A stretch of 64,000 nucleotides of DNA from Gilliamella sp. wkB108 (GTDB taxonomy: Bacteria; Pseudomonadota; Gammaproteobacteria; Enterobacterales; Orbaceae): assembly GCF_001690195.1 (NCBI RefSeq), contig NZ_LZGM01000016.1, positions 58,081 to 122,080 on the forward strand, given 5' to 3'. Made by a program: the position numbers and the translations under genes. Shown here one piece after another: positions 49,765 to 58,763 of this stretch (position 1 is the stretch's first letter; the number at the start of each line of letters is the position of its first letter). A model generated the notes under the pieces. The model saw only the letters and a list, made by a program, of their open reading frames with translations. It searched no databases and had not been told where the DNA came from.

Positions 49765-49841
49765 TGGTCGGCGAGAGAGGATTCGAACCTCCGACCCACT
49801 GGTCCCAAACCAGTTGCGCTACCAAGCTGCGCTACTCGCCG
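49765..49841 (-). tRNA. proM: tRNA-Pro (UGG)
   Basis: 77 nt, nearly identical to E. coli proM, with CGGCGAG acceptor stem, anticodon loop TTTGGGA (anticodon TGG) and encoded CCA. It is 29 bp after tRNA-His on the same strand, as in the E. coli argX-hisR-leuT-proM operon but without argX and leuT. Its 3' 18 nt are copied twice downstream in the tandem array. Confidence 0.97.
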
Positions 49842-49870
49842 TTAACTTTTATTTTATGTTCTACATAAAA

Positions 49871-49947
49871 TGGGGTGGCTAATGGGATTCGAACCCACGA
49901 CAACTGGAATCACAATCCAGGGCTCTACCAACTGAGCTATAGCCACC
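49871..49947 (-). tRNA. hisR: tRNA-His (GUG)
   Basis: 77 nt including the extra G at -1 (49947) and encoded CCA. Anticodon loop TTGTGAT gives GTG. The sequence is essentially that of E. coli hisR. First gene of the tRNA-His/tRNA-Pro transcript. Confidence 0.97.
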
Positions 49948-49991
49948 ATAGAAGTAGGACGAAATATTACGCATAAAAAAGAGCGTTGTCC

Positions 49992-50020
49992 AGTATAATT
50001 TTTAAAATATTTATCAATTG
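49992..50020 (-). promoter_or_regulatory. Promoter of the tRNA-His/tRNA-Pro operon
   Basis: Minus-strand TATACT (-10, 49997-49992), with TTGATA at 14-bp or CAATTG at 17-bp spacing as -35. The -10 lies about 45 bp before tRNA-His. The -35 choice is uncertain. Confidence 0.5.
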
Positions 50021-50068
50021 ATTATATAAGAAGCGCTAAAAGTTTAAACTTTAACATTATTCAATAAA

Positions 50069-51364
50069 TTAAGCTTTATGTGACATAATATCAATAATTT
50101 GTGTATCGGTTACTTTCATACTTTTGCTAACAATTGCGCCTAAGTTATTGATTGATGTTTCAACACTATCGCTAACAATTCCTTCATTACCGGTTACTCT
50201 AATGTGACTTAATGCCATAAGTACCGCTTTAAATCCAGAAGAAACCGAGGTTGATACTTTCATTGCGCAACTATTGGAAGCTCCGTCACAAATAATGCCC
50301 GATAAATCGCCTATCATACTACAAATTGCCATGTCGATAGGTTCATATTGACCTTTGCCAAGTAACCATGCCATTCCAGCAGCCGATCCCATGGCGGCAG
50401 TTGATGCTGCACACAGTGCCGATAGTGGTGGAAATTTACTGTGAATATATATGGCAATGGTATGAGATAGAATCAATGCTCTTGCTAATTGTTCTTGAGT
50501 TGCATCTATATAGTCAGCCACTACGACGACCGGCATGGTTGCCGTAATTCCTTGATTTCCCGATCCAGAGTTACTCATGGCTGGCATTGTAGCTCCGCCC
50601 ATGCGCGCATCAGAAGCTGCAGTGGTTCGAATAATGACTTTTGATAAGAGATCATCTGCCAGTAAGCCGGTTTTGATTTGTTCGTGTAGTGTACTTGCTA
50701 TACTTAAGCCATATGCTCGCCTAAGTCCTTCTTGAGATAAAGCATCATTTAGTTCTGCTGAGTGTAGAATAAATTTGATATCTTCAAAATCAGCGTGGGA
50801 GGCAAAATCATAGATCGATTTTACTGAAGCCTGATTGATTATGGAGTGATTATTTGATGTACAATTACTGCTTTGATTATTTTGATAGATCACTTCTCCA
50901 TTTTTAGCGATCAAGATGACGTTAGTATGCGAATTTTCGATACAGACTTTGACATGATCGGTATCAGTATAAATATTGGCTTCTGAATAAATTGCTTTAT
51001 TGTTTTGAGCAATTTGGACACTCACTTTATGATCAGTTAACATTTTTTTGGCTAAACTGAGTTGCTCTGCGGTAATACTTTTTAGCACTTCAAGTCCTGC
51101 ATTTGCGTCACCAGCCAGCGCGCCAATAGCCGCTGCAATTGGTAGTCCAACCATACCCGTTCCTGGTACAGTGACTCCCATGCCGTTTTTCATTAAATTA
51201 GGTGAAACATATGCATCTATTTTTTTTATACTATTTTTATCAAGATATTTTGTTGCAATGGCGGCGGCTAATGCAAGAGAGATTGGCTCAGTACAACCAA
51301 GCGCAGGTAAAACTTGTTGTTTTACCATGCTGATTAATTCTTGCCACATTACTGCTTGTTTCAT
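50069..51364 (-). CDS. cyuA: L-cysteine desulfidase (CyuA/YhaM, UPF0597)
   Basis: 431 residues from the ATG at 51364, with GGAG six bases before it; six more codons to 51382 are unlikely. PALGCTEPISLALAAAIATK, TVPGTGMVGLPIAAAIGALA, GNQGITATMPVVVVADYI, CAASTAAMGSAAGMAWLLG and the cysteine-containing GIICDGASNSCAMKV match the family, whose conserved cysteines are expected to hold an iron-sulphur cluster. It breaks cysteine into pyruvate, ammonia and sulphide. In E. coli it pairs with a transporter, CyuP, and regulator CyuR; neither is beside it here. Confidence 0.88.
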   Translation of the reverse strand: MKQAVMWQELISMVKQQVLPALGCTEPISLALAAAIATKYLDKNSIKKIDAYVSPNLMKNGMGVTVPGTGMVGLPIAAAIGALAGDANAGLEVLKSITAEQLSLAKKMLTDHKVSVQIAQNNKAIYSEANIYTDTDHVKVCIENSHTNVILIAKNGEVIYQNNQSSNCTSNNHSIINQASVKSIYDFASHADFEDIKFILHSAELNDALSQEGLRRAYGLSIASTLHEQIKTGLLADDLLSKVIIRTTAASDARMGGATMPAMSNSGSGNQGITATMPVVVVADYIDATQEQLARALILSHTIAIYIHSKFPPLSALCAASTAAMGSAAGMAWLLGKGQYEPIDMAICSMIGDLSGIICDGASNSCAMKVSTSVSSGFKAVLMALSHIRVTGNEGIVSDSVETSINNLGAIVSKSMKVTDTQIIDIMSHKA

Positions 51365-51797
51365 GTTAGTCTCCGTTTCCAAAAGGTATGTTACCTGTTG
51401 AAATAAATAACAAATTTTGAGGTAACATATTATTATAAAATTAAATATAAATTAAATATAAATTGAATTATTTGATCATTAGGTGAATTCGTTATAATAT
51501 TCTTATCCGAAAATGACTTTCTCAAACATGAAATTTATTTTATAAGTATGATTGAACTTATATAAATATCTTGATCCAAAATTAAAATCTTGTACAAATT
51601 TAATAGTATTTAGTCGTTAAATGTAGATTTATTATTACTTAAACGTATGCTTAACCTGAAACTTCTTTACAAAATTATTGATATAAAAATAATCAAAAAT
51701 AACATAAAATTTATGTAATATTTTAGTAAAACTAACTGACTTTTTTGTTATTTTTGCCAATAATGTAACTCTCTATAATTAAACGATAATAACCATT
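51365..51797. other. Divergent intergenic region, cyuA / cpxR
   Basis: 433 bp, very AT-rich, no gene. It contains the third copy of the 40-bp repeat at 51633-51672 and must hold the promoters of both flanking units. I see no clear operator. Confidence 0.5.
51633..51672 (+). repeat. Dispersed 40-bp repeat, copy 3
   Basis: Core ACTTAAACGTATGCTTAACC then TGAAACTTCTTTACA. It lies about 125 bp upstream of cpxR, same orientation as the other two copies. Confidence 0.6.
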
Positions 51798-52481
51798 ATG
51801 ATAAATATTTTATTAATTGATGATGATATTGAATTATCACAGATGCTTAGTGAATATTTGACTAACGAAGGGTTTAATATTAAAAGCGTCTATTTAGGAC
51901 AAGATGGTATTAATGAAGCATTATCTGGAAAATATCGCGCTACAATTTTAGATGTGATGTTACCAGATATCAATGGTATTGATGTTCTTAAAAGTATTCG
52001 TCAGCATAGCAATATGCCAGTGATTATGTTAACAGCCAAAGGCGATAATATCGATCGTGTTTTAGGTTTGGAACTGGGTGCTGATGATTATATTCCTAAG
52101 CCATGTTATCCACGAGAATTACTTGCCAGATTACGTGCTGTATTACGTCGTTTCGATGAACGTCCAGTTGAAATGGTAGACGACAAAAAATTCCAATTTA
52201 ATGGTTTAACATTGGATCTACCGCAAAGACTTTGTACTTGGAATGGTAAAGTTATTGATTTGACCTCAACCGAGTTCAATTTATTGGTTTTATTGGTTAA
52301 ATACAGTGATCGAGTTGTTACTAAAGAAGAGTTATCTGAAATCGGACTTGGTCGTGCGCGCGAACTCTACGATCGTAGTGTTGATGTGCATATCAGTAAT
52401 ATTCGCCAAAAATTGCATCAAATAGCACAAAATGTTGTAACAATCGAGACGATTAGGGCTGTCGGTTACCGTATTAGGTAA
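51798..52481 (+). CDS. cpxR: OmpR-family response regulator, CpxR-like
   Basis: 227 residues. Receiver domain (1-115) with acidic pocket LLIDDDIELS, phospho-aspartate in ATILDVMLPDINGID (about 52) and lysine in YIPKPCYPREL; OmpR-type winged helix at about 130-227 (STEFNLLVLL, DRSVDVHISNIRQKL, IRAVGYRI). Closest in feel to CpxR, the envelope-stress regulator. The sensor gene follows by 17 bp. No cpxP is next door, unlike E. coli. Confidence 0.8.
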   Translation: MINILLIDDDIELSQMLSEYLTNEGFNIKSVYLGQDGINEALSGKYRATILDVMLPDINGIDVLKSIRQHSNMPVIMLTAKGDNIDRVLGLELGADDYIPKPCYPRELLARLRAVLRRFDERPVEMVDDKKFQFNGLTLDLPQRLCTWNGKVIDLTSTEFNLLVLLVKYSDRVVTKEELSEIGLGRARELYDRSVDVHISNIRQKLHQIAQNVVTIETIRAVGYRIR

Positions 52482-52498
52482 GCGATAAAAGGGTTAGC

Positions 52499-53794
52499 AT
52501 GAATCGTCGACTATTTTGGAAAATACTCATCATATTTTGGGTGGTTTTTTATTTGACATTCCAATTAACTTGGATTGCTTTTTCTTTTTATTTGGAAAAT
52601 AAAAATCAACGATTTCTCAATCATATGCCGACAAAAGTCGATATGATAGCGCAGTTATTACATGTTGCGGGTGAAGAGGAAACGCTTAACTTTGTGGAAC
52701 ATTTACCCGAGCGCGAACGTGTGTTACTGTCAATTAAATTGATCTCACCACAAAATGATCAGATTAATCTCATTACTGATGAGTTAGAAACTTCAAAATA
52801 TGTTTATCAACGAACTACCGTTGCTCCAGATGGTACGCTTTACTCTGTTACATTCAAAGAAGATAAAGATACTAAAAAGAAACAAACGCTTTTCAGTTTG
52901 CCAATGCCAATTGTTTTAATGGGGATTTGTGTTGGTTTAGTATTTAGTCTGTTTTTGGCTTGGAACTTAACCAGACCAATGAAATTATTAAGGAAAGGGT
53001 TTTACCAAGTATCACAAGGTGATCTCTCAGTTCGATTATTTAATAAACTAAAACGTCGGCGTGACGAGCTTAGCGAATTGGGTAAAGATTTTGATATGAT
53101 GGTTGAACAACTCAATATCTTAATTTCAGATCGTCAAGTTTTACTGCACGATGTTTCTCACGAATTACGTACACCTTTGGCTCGTTTGCAATTAGCCATA
53201 GGACTTGCACAGCAAAATAAGCAAAACATTGATACGGCTTTATCAAGAATAGAACTGGAATCAGAACGATTAGATCAGTTAATTGGTGAGATTTTGAATT
53301 ATTCTCGTGCTGAAATGAGTAATCGCACCGATGAATATTTTGATTTGCAAGATTTAATTAGTGTGGTAATTAGTGATGCTAATTATGAAGCTAATCATCA
53401 ATCAATAGATGTACATTTTACCTTATCACCGGTCACGCACTCCATTGTTAAAGGCAATTCAGAGCAAATTCGGCGTGCTATTGAAAATATTATTCGCAAT
53501 GCGATACGTTTTTCGAAAGCAGGACAAGTTGTCGAAGTATCATTGAAAGAGACAGGTAAGTATCTACAGATTGAAGTTAAAGATAATGGTCCAGGTGTTG
53601 ATTCAAGTAAGTTATCCAGTATTTTTGAACCATTTGTCCGAATTCAATCACCACAACTAGGAAAAGGTTATGGACTGGGTCTTGCTATTGCAAGAAAGAC
53701 CGTTATTATGCATAACGGTACGATTCAGGCGGCTAACCGAGATTCTGGAGGGCTTGTTGTTACTATTCAATTACCGTATTGGCGTAAACTTTAA
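52499..53794 (+). CDS. cpxA: Sensor histidine kinase, CpxA-like
   Basis: 431 residues. Two membrane helices (about 7-30 and 134-157) flank a periplasmic domain of about 100 residues; then HAMP (NLTRPMKLLRKGFYQVSQGD), the phospho-histidine box LHDVSHELRTPLARL (about 217-231) and the kinase domain (IENIIRNAIRFS, VKDNGPGVD, GYGLGLAIARK). CpxA senses envelope stress in relatives. The stop overlaps the convergent carboxypeptidase stop by four bases. Confidence 0.82.
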   Translation: MNRRLFWKILIIFWVVFYLTFQLTWIAFSFYLENKNQRFLNHMPTKVDMIAQLLHVAGEEETLNFVEHLPERERVLLSIKLISPQNDQINLITDELETSKYVYQRTTVAPDGTLYSVTFKEDKDTKKKQTLFSLPMPIVLMGICVGLVFSLFLAWNLTRPMKLLRKGFYQVSQGDLSVRLFNKLKRRRDELSELGKDFDMMVEQLNILISDRQVLLHDVSHELRTPLARLQLAIGLAQQNKQNIDTALSRIELESERLDQLIGEILNYSRAEMSNRTDEYFDLQDLISVVISDANYEANHQSIDVHFTLSPVTHSIVKGNSEQIRRAIENIIRNAIRFSKAGQVVEVSLKETGKYLQIEVKDNGPGVDSSKLSSIFEPFVRIQSPQLGKGYGLGLAIARKTVIMHNGTIQAANRDSGGLVVTIQLPYWRKL

Positions 53795-54540
53795 TAACAA
53801 TCAGCATTCACCATTAGTACATACTGTTTTACCAGATCTTCTAAATTAATTTGGTCATGACCGGTAAAATTAAGTGCTTGGATAATTGATTGGGGATCTT
53901 TTTCTAACTGAGCTTGATATTGTGCAATATACTGGCTAGCGATAGGTTTATATGACCAGTGCCACTCTTCAGGGAGATATCCACCATTGCGCCCTTCGTT
54001 AAATGGTTGGCAAAAACCATATTTAGGCAAATTATCTTGTAACCACTGATAAAGGATTATACCTTTTTTATCATTTCTAAAATAATCAGAGGACACGCTG
54101 GTTATATCGATATCTGTTCCCCAATGATGGCGTGATGTACCAGGCATTGATGAAAATTTTAAAATCTCTTCAGCGATTTGTTGTGGTTTATTAATTTTTG
54201 ACAACAAGCTATCCCATTTACGTTGCCAAATACCATTTTGATAAGTGTAATTTCGTGTTGCACTTACCACAACAAAAGGGATATTGGGATGTACTTTTTT
54301 AAAGTCATTATAGGCTTTAATTAACTGTTGAGTCGGTTCTTTTTGTAGATACATTCCCTTTTTATTAACAGGTAATTGTGTTGAGTCTAACGCAATAAAA
54401 TCACTATCTTTTTTTTCGTCAAATTGTCCGGTTAGCTTATTTAATGGGATTGTTTGTGCCATAGTAAATGTAGAGAATAAAAGTAAAGTTAATGTTTGGG
54501 TAAAATTGAAAAATTTTTTAAATCTTGCTGTTTTTTTCAT
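53791..54540 (-). CDS. M15-family D-alanyl-D-alanine carboxypeptidase
   Basis: 249 residues from the ATG at 54540; the longer frame to 54750 would overlap rlmN and is not believable. A signal peptide (KKFFNFTQTLTLLLFSTFTM, cleavage near AQ) targets the periplasm. VVVSATRNYTYQNGIWQRKW, MPGTSRHHWGTDIDITS and LPEEWHWSY carry the zinc-binding His, Asp and His of the VanY/M15B group. It trims peptidoglycan stem peptides. Convergent with cpxA, so the neighbourhood is envelope-related. Confidence 0.85.
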   Translation of the reverse strand: MKKTARFKKFFNFTQTLTLLLFSTFTMAQTIPLNKLTGQFDEKKDSDFIALDSTQLPVNKKGMYLQKEPTQQLIKAYNDFKKVHPNIPFVVVSATRNYTYQNGIWQRKWDSLLSKINKPQQIAEEILKFSSMPGTSRHHWGTDIDITSVSSDYFRNDKKGIILYQWLQDNLPKYGFCQPFNEGRNGGYLPEEWHWSYKPIASQYIAQYQAQLEKDPQSIIQALNFTGHDQINLEDLVKQYVLMVNADCY

Positions 54541-54643
54541 GTTTTTGTGGAGTCCTAATATTCTATTAGCCAGATTCAGTGAAAAACAGTATAATCCTTT
54601 CCCTAAAAATTGAAATAGCCATAATGTGTAAAAACGAGGCCAT

Positions 54644-55834
54644 ATGTTAACATCAGCTACAGCAAACACGTCTGTTAATTGTATAGACGCATCTAAAACT
54701 ACTGAACCCAATACAACTAATCCAAGTAATGAAAAAATAAATTTACTCAATTTTACTCGCCAACAGTTAAGAGATTTTTTTATTTCCTTAGGAGAAAAAC
54801 CATTCAGAGCCGATCAAGTGATGAAATGGATCTACCATTTTGGTATAGATGATTTTGATCAGATGACCGATATTAATAAAAAACTACGCGAACAGTTAAA
54901 GACTTTAGCAGAAATTAAAGCACCACTTATCGCGGTAGAACAGCGTTCATCGGATGGCACCATTAAATGGGCATTGGATGTCGGTAATAATCAAATGATT
55001 GAATCTGTCTATATTCCAGAGCGAGATCGCGCAACATTATGTGTTTCATCACAAGTTGGATGTGCATTGGAGTGTAAATTCTGCTCGACAGCACAACAAG
55101 GATTTAATCGTAATTTAACCGTTTCTGAAATTATCGGACAAGTATGGCGAGCCTCAAATGCGATTGGTGTCACAGGTAAATTAGCCGATAGACCGATTAC
55201 TAATGTGGTAATGATGGGTATGGGTGAACCTTTACTTAATTTATCGAACGTTGCTCCAGCCATGGAAATTATGTTAGATGATTTTGGTTATGGTTTATCA
55301 AAAAGACGAGTGACACTTTCTACTTCAGGTGTTGTTCCAGCTCTGGATAAACTTGCAGGTATGATTGATGTGGCATTAGCTATTTCATTGCATGCGCCAA
55401 ATGATACTATTCGTAGTGAAATTATGCCGATTAACCGTAAATACAATATGGCTACCTTGCGCGACTCTATTTTGCGTTATCTTTCCTATTCAAATGCCAA
55501 TCATGGCAAAGTAACCATTGAATATGTGTTACTCAATCAAGTTAATGATGGTGTAGAGCATGCCCATGAACTTGCACAGTTTTTAAAAAATGTGCCTAGT
55601 AAAATTAATCTAATTCCATGGAATCCTTTCCCGGGTGCGCCATATTCTCGTTGCTCTAATAGCCGTATTGATCGTTTTATGAAAACCTTAATGGGATATG
55701 GATTTACCGTGATTGTACGTAAAACTCGTGGTGATGATATTGACGCTGCTTGTGGTCAACTGGCAGGGGAAGTTATCGATCGAACTAAAAGAACACTGTA
55801 TAAAAAACAAAATCTTATTCAACAACCGGCATAA
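54644..55834 (+). CDS. rlmN: Dual-specificity RNA methyltransferase RlmN
   Basis: 396 residues (E. coli 384). Radical SAM motif [15 protein letters not shown] (about 145-159), [30 protein letters not shown] and the methyl-carrying cysteine near [12 protein letters not shown]. It methylates A2503 of 23S rRNA and A37 of some tRNAs at C2. GAGG precedes the start. As in E. coli it is followed by a TPR lipoprotein gene, 22 bp away. The first 28 residues (Thr/Asn-rich) are longer than usual. Confidence 0.95.
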   Translation: MLTSATANTSVNCIDASKTTEPNTTNPSNEKINLLNFTRQQLRDFFISLGEKPFRADQVMKWIYHFGIDDFDQMTDINKKLREQLKTLAEIKAPLIAVEQRSSDGTIKWALDVGNNQMIESVYIPERDRATLCVSSQVGCALECKFCSTAQQGFNRNLTVSEIIGQVWRASNAIGVTGKLADRPITNVVMMGMGEPLLNLSNVAPAMEIMLDDFGYGLSKRRVTLSTSGVVPALDKLAGMIDVALAISLHAPNDTIRSEIMPINRKYNMATLRDSILRYLSYSNANHGKVTIEYVLLNQVNDGVEHAHELAQFLKNVPSKINLIPWNPFPGAPYSRCSNSRIDRFMKTLMGYGFTVIVRKTRGDDIDAACGQLAGEVIDRTKRTLYKKQNLIQQPA

Positions 55835-55856
55835 AAATAGTTATAAGGGAAGAATA

Positions 55857-56477
55857 ATGAAAGGAATTAAAGGATCGTTAATAATACTAAGTTGTTTTAT
55901 TATGTTGTTCGTTTCGGGCTGTCAAATGAATGAAAATAATGATTTTGATCCTGAACAAGCGGCATTAGCTAGAATGCGCTTAGGACTGGCTTATCTGGCT
56001 AAAGCAGATGAGTCGGAAGACAATCTAAAAGCTGCACATTACAATCTTAAATTAGCTGCGCAGTATTCGCCTAATAATCCACAAATTATGTTAGCTTTAG
56101 CGATGTTTGATCAACATGTTGGTGAGTATAAAGAAGCGGAGATGATTTATCAACGCATTACCTTAATGGAGCCGGGTAATGGACTTTATCGGGTTCATTA
56201 TGGCTCTTTCTTATGTGGTCGGGATCGTTACTCTGAAGCCAAAGAACAGTTTCAACAAGGTCTTGATTTAGATCGTCACCGTTGGAAAGGCGATGTGTTA
56301 GAACAATATGGTTATTGTGCTATCCAAAATAATGATAGAAAAACAGCCGATCTGATGTTTGAGCAACTTTTTCAATATGATGCAAATCGGCGAGAAAGTG
56401 TTGCAAAAACAGCTGAAATTTATCAAAAAAAGGGTGATACAAAGGTTGCAGATTATCTATTTTCAATCATCAAATAA
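55857..56477 (+). CDS. pilW: TPR lipoprotein, PilW/PilF-like
   Basis: 206 residues from the ATG at 55857 (AAGGGAAG upstream). Lipobox VSGC puts the lipidated cysteine at 22. Tetratricopeptide repeats cover about 40-200 (RLGLAYLAKADESEDNLKAA, ALAMFDQHVGEYKEAEMIYQ, FLCGRDRYSEAKEQFQQGLD). In other gammaproteobacteria this gene after rlmN is the type IV pilus assembly lipoprotein PilF/PilW. rodZ and ispG, normal downstream partners, are missing here. Pilus genes are not seen in the window, so the function is inferred. Confidence 0.82.
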   Translation: MKGIKGSLIILSCFIMLFVSGCQMNENNDFDPEQAALARMRLGLAYLAKADESEDNLKAAHYNLKLAAQYSPNNPQIMLALAMFDQHVGEYKEAEMIYQRITLMEPGNGLYRVHYGSFLCGRDRYSEAKEQFQQGLDLDRHRWKGDVLEQYGYCAIQNNDRKTADLMFEQLFQYDANRRESVAKTAEIYQKKGDTKVADYLFSIIK

Positions 56478-56510
56478 TCACATTATTTTTATCGCCCAAT
56501 TATAAAAAAT

Positions 56511-56533
56511 AACCTACTTATTATAAGTAGGTT
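56511..56533. terminator. Terminator hairpin after pilW
   Basis: AACCTACTTA and TAAGTAGGTT form a perfect 10-bp stem with a TTA loop. The trailing sequence has few T residues. Confidence 0.6.
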
Positions 56534-56560
56534 AGATCTCATTTCTGCTTATTTGCATTA

Positions 56561-56587
56561 AACGGTTACCTTATTAAAATAACCGTT
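56561..56587 (-). terminator. Terminator hairpin after the ClpB-like gene
   Basis: AACGGTTA and TAACCGTT form an 8-bp stem about 30 bp past the stop of the minus-strand ATPase gene. Confidence 0.55.
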
Positions 56588-56619
56588 ATCTAAAATGCAA
56601 TTGCTATTTTTTGTCTTAT

Positions 56620-58749
56620 TTAATTTTTACAAAAATTCATATCAAAACTATGTGTCGTTTGATTATAGACCGCTTTAAACGTACCTTGGTCATGTGGATT
56701 ATGTAAAATGTGATTTACAATAAACGGTCTTATATTGGTTTTAATATAGCCCGGTAATCCTCTTGCCCCACGTATTATATCGTAATGATCATGACAAAAT
56801 GCACTTATACAAGAATCTTGAACTTCCACAGTATAACCGCGTGGTTGATATGCTTGATTTAACTTGTCAATTTCACGACGTATAATCTGCTCAATCACTT
56901 CCATAGACAGGCGTTTAAAATGGAGAATGTTTTCTCGGCCATTAAAACGATTAAGTAGTTCTGAACGATAAGTATTATTAAGTTCATTTGTCGCCAATTC
57001 ACAAGCTACTTCATCAGAAAGATCGGGATCTAAATAGTAAGATTGCCCAATATTTGACGTCATGATGATCATAATCTCAGAAAAATCGACTGTTCGACCT
57101 ACATTATCGGTTAATCGTCCGTCCGATAAAATCTGCAAAAAGATATTAAATACATCTGGATGTGCTTTTTCGATTTCGTCAAAAAGATAGATCCCAACCG
57201 GTTTTGCCCTAACTGAATTAGTTAATATACCTCCGGCTTCAAATCCTTCATATCCCGGTGGCGCACCTATCAATTTAGCGACAGCATGTTTTTCCATATA
57301 TTCTGACATATCAAAACGAACTAATGATTTTTCATCACCATAGACATATTGCGCTAACGCCTTAGCCATTTCAGTTTTACCCACGCCTGATGGTCCTAAA
57401 AATAGATAAGACATCGCAGGTCCGGGTTCTTCAAGTGCATCGACTTTAGCTACTTTAACTGAATTAGCAACATGCCTTACAATATTATCCTGACCAAAAA
57501 TCCGTGATAGTAAATGTGCTTCTAAATTAATCAGGTTTTCAATCTCATTCTCATCAAGCTTGTTTGCTGATATTCCTGAAACTTTACTAAATTCGCTGAT
57601 CACCTCTTGTCGATTCAGTCGCAACTCTTTATTAGCTAATTTAACTAATTTTTGGTGTTGTTCGTTATTTTGTGCAATCTCAACATCAATTTGTCGAATT
57701 TTTTCTTTTAATTTTGTAACAGCAGGGGAATCAAATCCTCCGGAAGTTAATTGTGCAAATGTTTTTATTGCTGCCGATTCTGAACTTTTATTGTTTTCTT
57801 CATCCTCTTGCAGCTTGGTGATTTCATCTTGCAATTTAAAACGTAATGTTTCTGCTTCACGTTGGTATTGGTAAGTTTTATTAATTTCTGACTTTAATTC
57901 CTGCCAATCTTGTTGCCATTGATCTAATTGTTGTTGCAGTTCTTGCCGTTCAGTGTCATCAGTACTTTTTGCGATTTTTCCCAATAATTCAGTAATTTTA
58001 GGGTGCTGTTTATGGGTAAACTGACGATAACTGGCCAATGCACGATCAAGTAATGAAATCGCCCGTTGCGGTTGTGCGCCTCCTAAGCCTAAACCATCGC
58101 GGTATTTACTGGTTAAACGTATTGCTTCTTCGATTGCCTCATCATCTACATCAATTTTATGATGATCAGATAGCTCTTTGGCTACAACAGTAACAATAGA
58201 TTTTAGGTTATCTCCTGTAGGCTCTTTAACATCATAAAGCGTATAGAGTTCCGGCATGTTGGTGCTAGCTTTTAAGACACTACTAAGCTTATCATCACGG
58301 ACTTCCAGGATAACTTGGAAATTACTTGATTTATCAGCATTATTTAATGCATTGATAAAATGAGCATTACCGGTATTATGTGCTGCTTCTAGAAAATTAG
58401 CGGTGTCAGTGATAATCAGAACAGATTCAGGTGTTTGCAGTAATTTTTTTAAAATGCTTTGAAACTCATTATTGATTTTGTTGCTGTCGCCGCTCGAAAA
58501 CAGCGCGTCACTATTTAACCAAAATAATTTTTTGACAATCAAATCAAAAGGAGTTTCAGGGCTGTTTTTGGCAGCCTGTAGCCCCAGGGCTAGCGCAGAA
58601 ACGCCTACGCCAGCTGGTCCTGTTAATAACAGTGAATTTGATGATTTACGAATAAGAATAGATGATATTCTTTCTAAATCATGCTCTCTTCCCACTAAGT
58701 TAAAATTGGGATATTGCGCTAAATATTCACGTCCTCTAACTAAGTACAT
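56620..58749 (-). CDS. ClpB-like AAA+ ATPase with degenerate first ATPase domain
   Basis: 709 residues, versus about 857 for ClpB. No N-terminal Clp-N domain: it starts directly at the first AAA domain (about 16-245). There the Walker A lysine is replaced by valine (GPAGVGVSA, Val50) and the Walker B glutamate by threonine (LIITDT, Thr116), and the pore-loop tyrosine motif is not seen, so domain 1 is probably inactive. A helical middle region (about 250-390) follows. Domain 2 is intact: GPSGVGKT (452-459), pore loop GAPPGYEGF (Tyr500), LFDEIEKAHP, IIMTSNIGQ, arginine finger RF at 601 and GARGLPGYI. It is 14 bp after a coiled-coil gene, so the two probably act together. Substrate unknown. Confidence 0.8.
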   Translation of the reverse strand: MYLVRGREYLAQYPNFNLVGREHDLERISSILIRKSSNSLLLTGPAGVGVSALALGLQAAKNSPETPFDLIVKKLFWLNSDALFSSGDSNKINNEFQSILKKLLQTPESVLIITDTANFLEAAHNTGNAHFINALNNADKSSNFQVILEVRDDKLSSVLKASTNMPELYTLYDVKEPTGDNLKSIVTVVAKELSDHHKIDVDDEAIEEAIRLTSKYRDGLGLGGAQPQRAISLLDRALASYRQFTHKQHPKITELLGKIAKSTDDTERQELQQQLDQWQQDWQELKSEINKTYQYQREAETLRFKLQDEITKLQEDEENNKSSESAAIKTFAQLTSGGFDSPAVTKLKEKIRQIDVEIAQNNEQHQKLVKLANKELRLNRQEVISEFSKVSGISANKLDENEIENLINLEAHLLSRIFGQDNIVRHVANSVKVAKVDALEEPGPAMSYLFLGPSGVGKTEMAKALAQYVYGDEKSLVRFDMSEYMEKHAVAKLIGAPPGYEGFEAGGILTNSVRAKPVGIYLFDEIEKAHPDVFNIFLQILSDGRLTDNVGRTVDFSEIMIIMTSNIGQSYYLDPDLSDEVACELATNELNNTYRSELLNRFNGRENILHFKRLSMEVIEQIIRREIDKLNQAYQPRGYTVEVQDSCISAFCHDHYDIIRGARGLPGYIKTNIRPFIVNHILHNPHDQGTFKAVYNQTTHSFDMNFCKN

Positions 58750-58763
58750 TTTGTATTCCTTTA

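Larger units (their letters stand above)
49381..49782 (-). repeat. Tandem tRNA-Pro-tail repeats (rtT-like array)
   Basis: Units start at 49381, 49547 and 49716, giving periods of 166 and 169 bp (the extra TAA at about 49555 explains the difference). Each contains a terminator, then an exact copy of the last 18 nt of the tRNA-Pro gene including CCA (plus-strand TGGTCGGCGAGAGAGGAT at 49430, 49599 and, in the real gene, 49765), then a GC-rich segment with hairpins (CGTTGC-TAAA-GCAACG; CGAACC-N7-GGTTCG). The third unit merges into the intact tRNA gene. Layout matches the 178-bp repeats downstream of E. coli tyrT, which start with the last 19 bp of that tRNA gene (rtT RNA). Confidence 0.85.

Noticed and set aside
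49381..49782. Regularly spaced repeats that might suggest a CRISPR array
   Set aside because: Units are contiguous 166-169 bp tandem copies with no unique spacers, they include a tRNA tail and a terminator, and no cas genes are nearby.
54541..54750. N-terminal 70-residue extension of the M15 carboxypeptidase
   Set aside because: It overlaps the rlmN start on the other strand; a proper signal peptide begins at the ATG at 54540.
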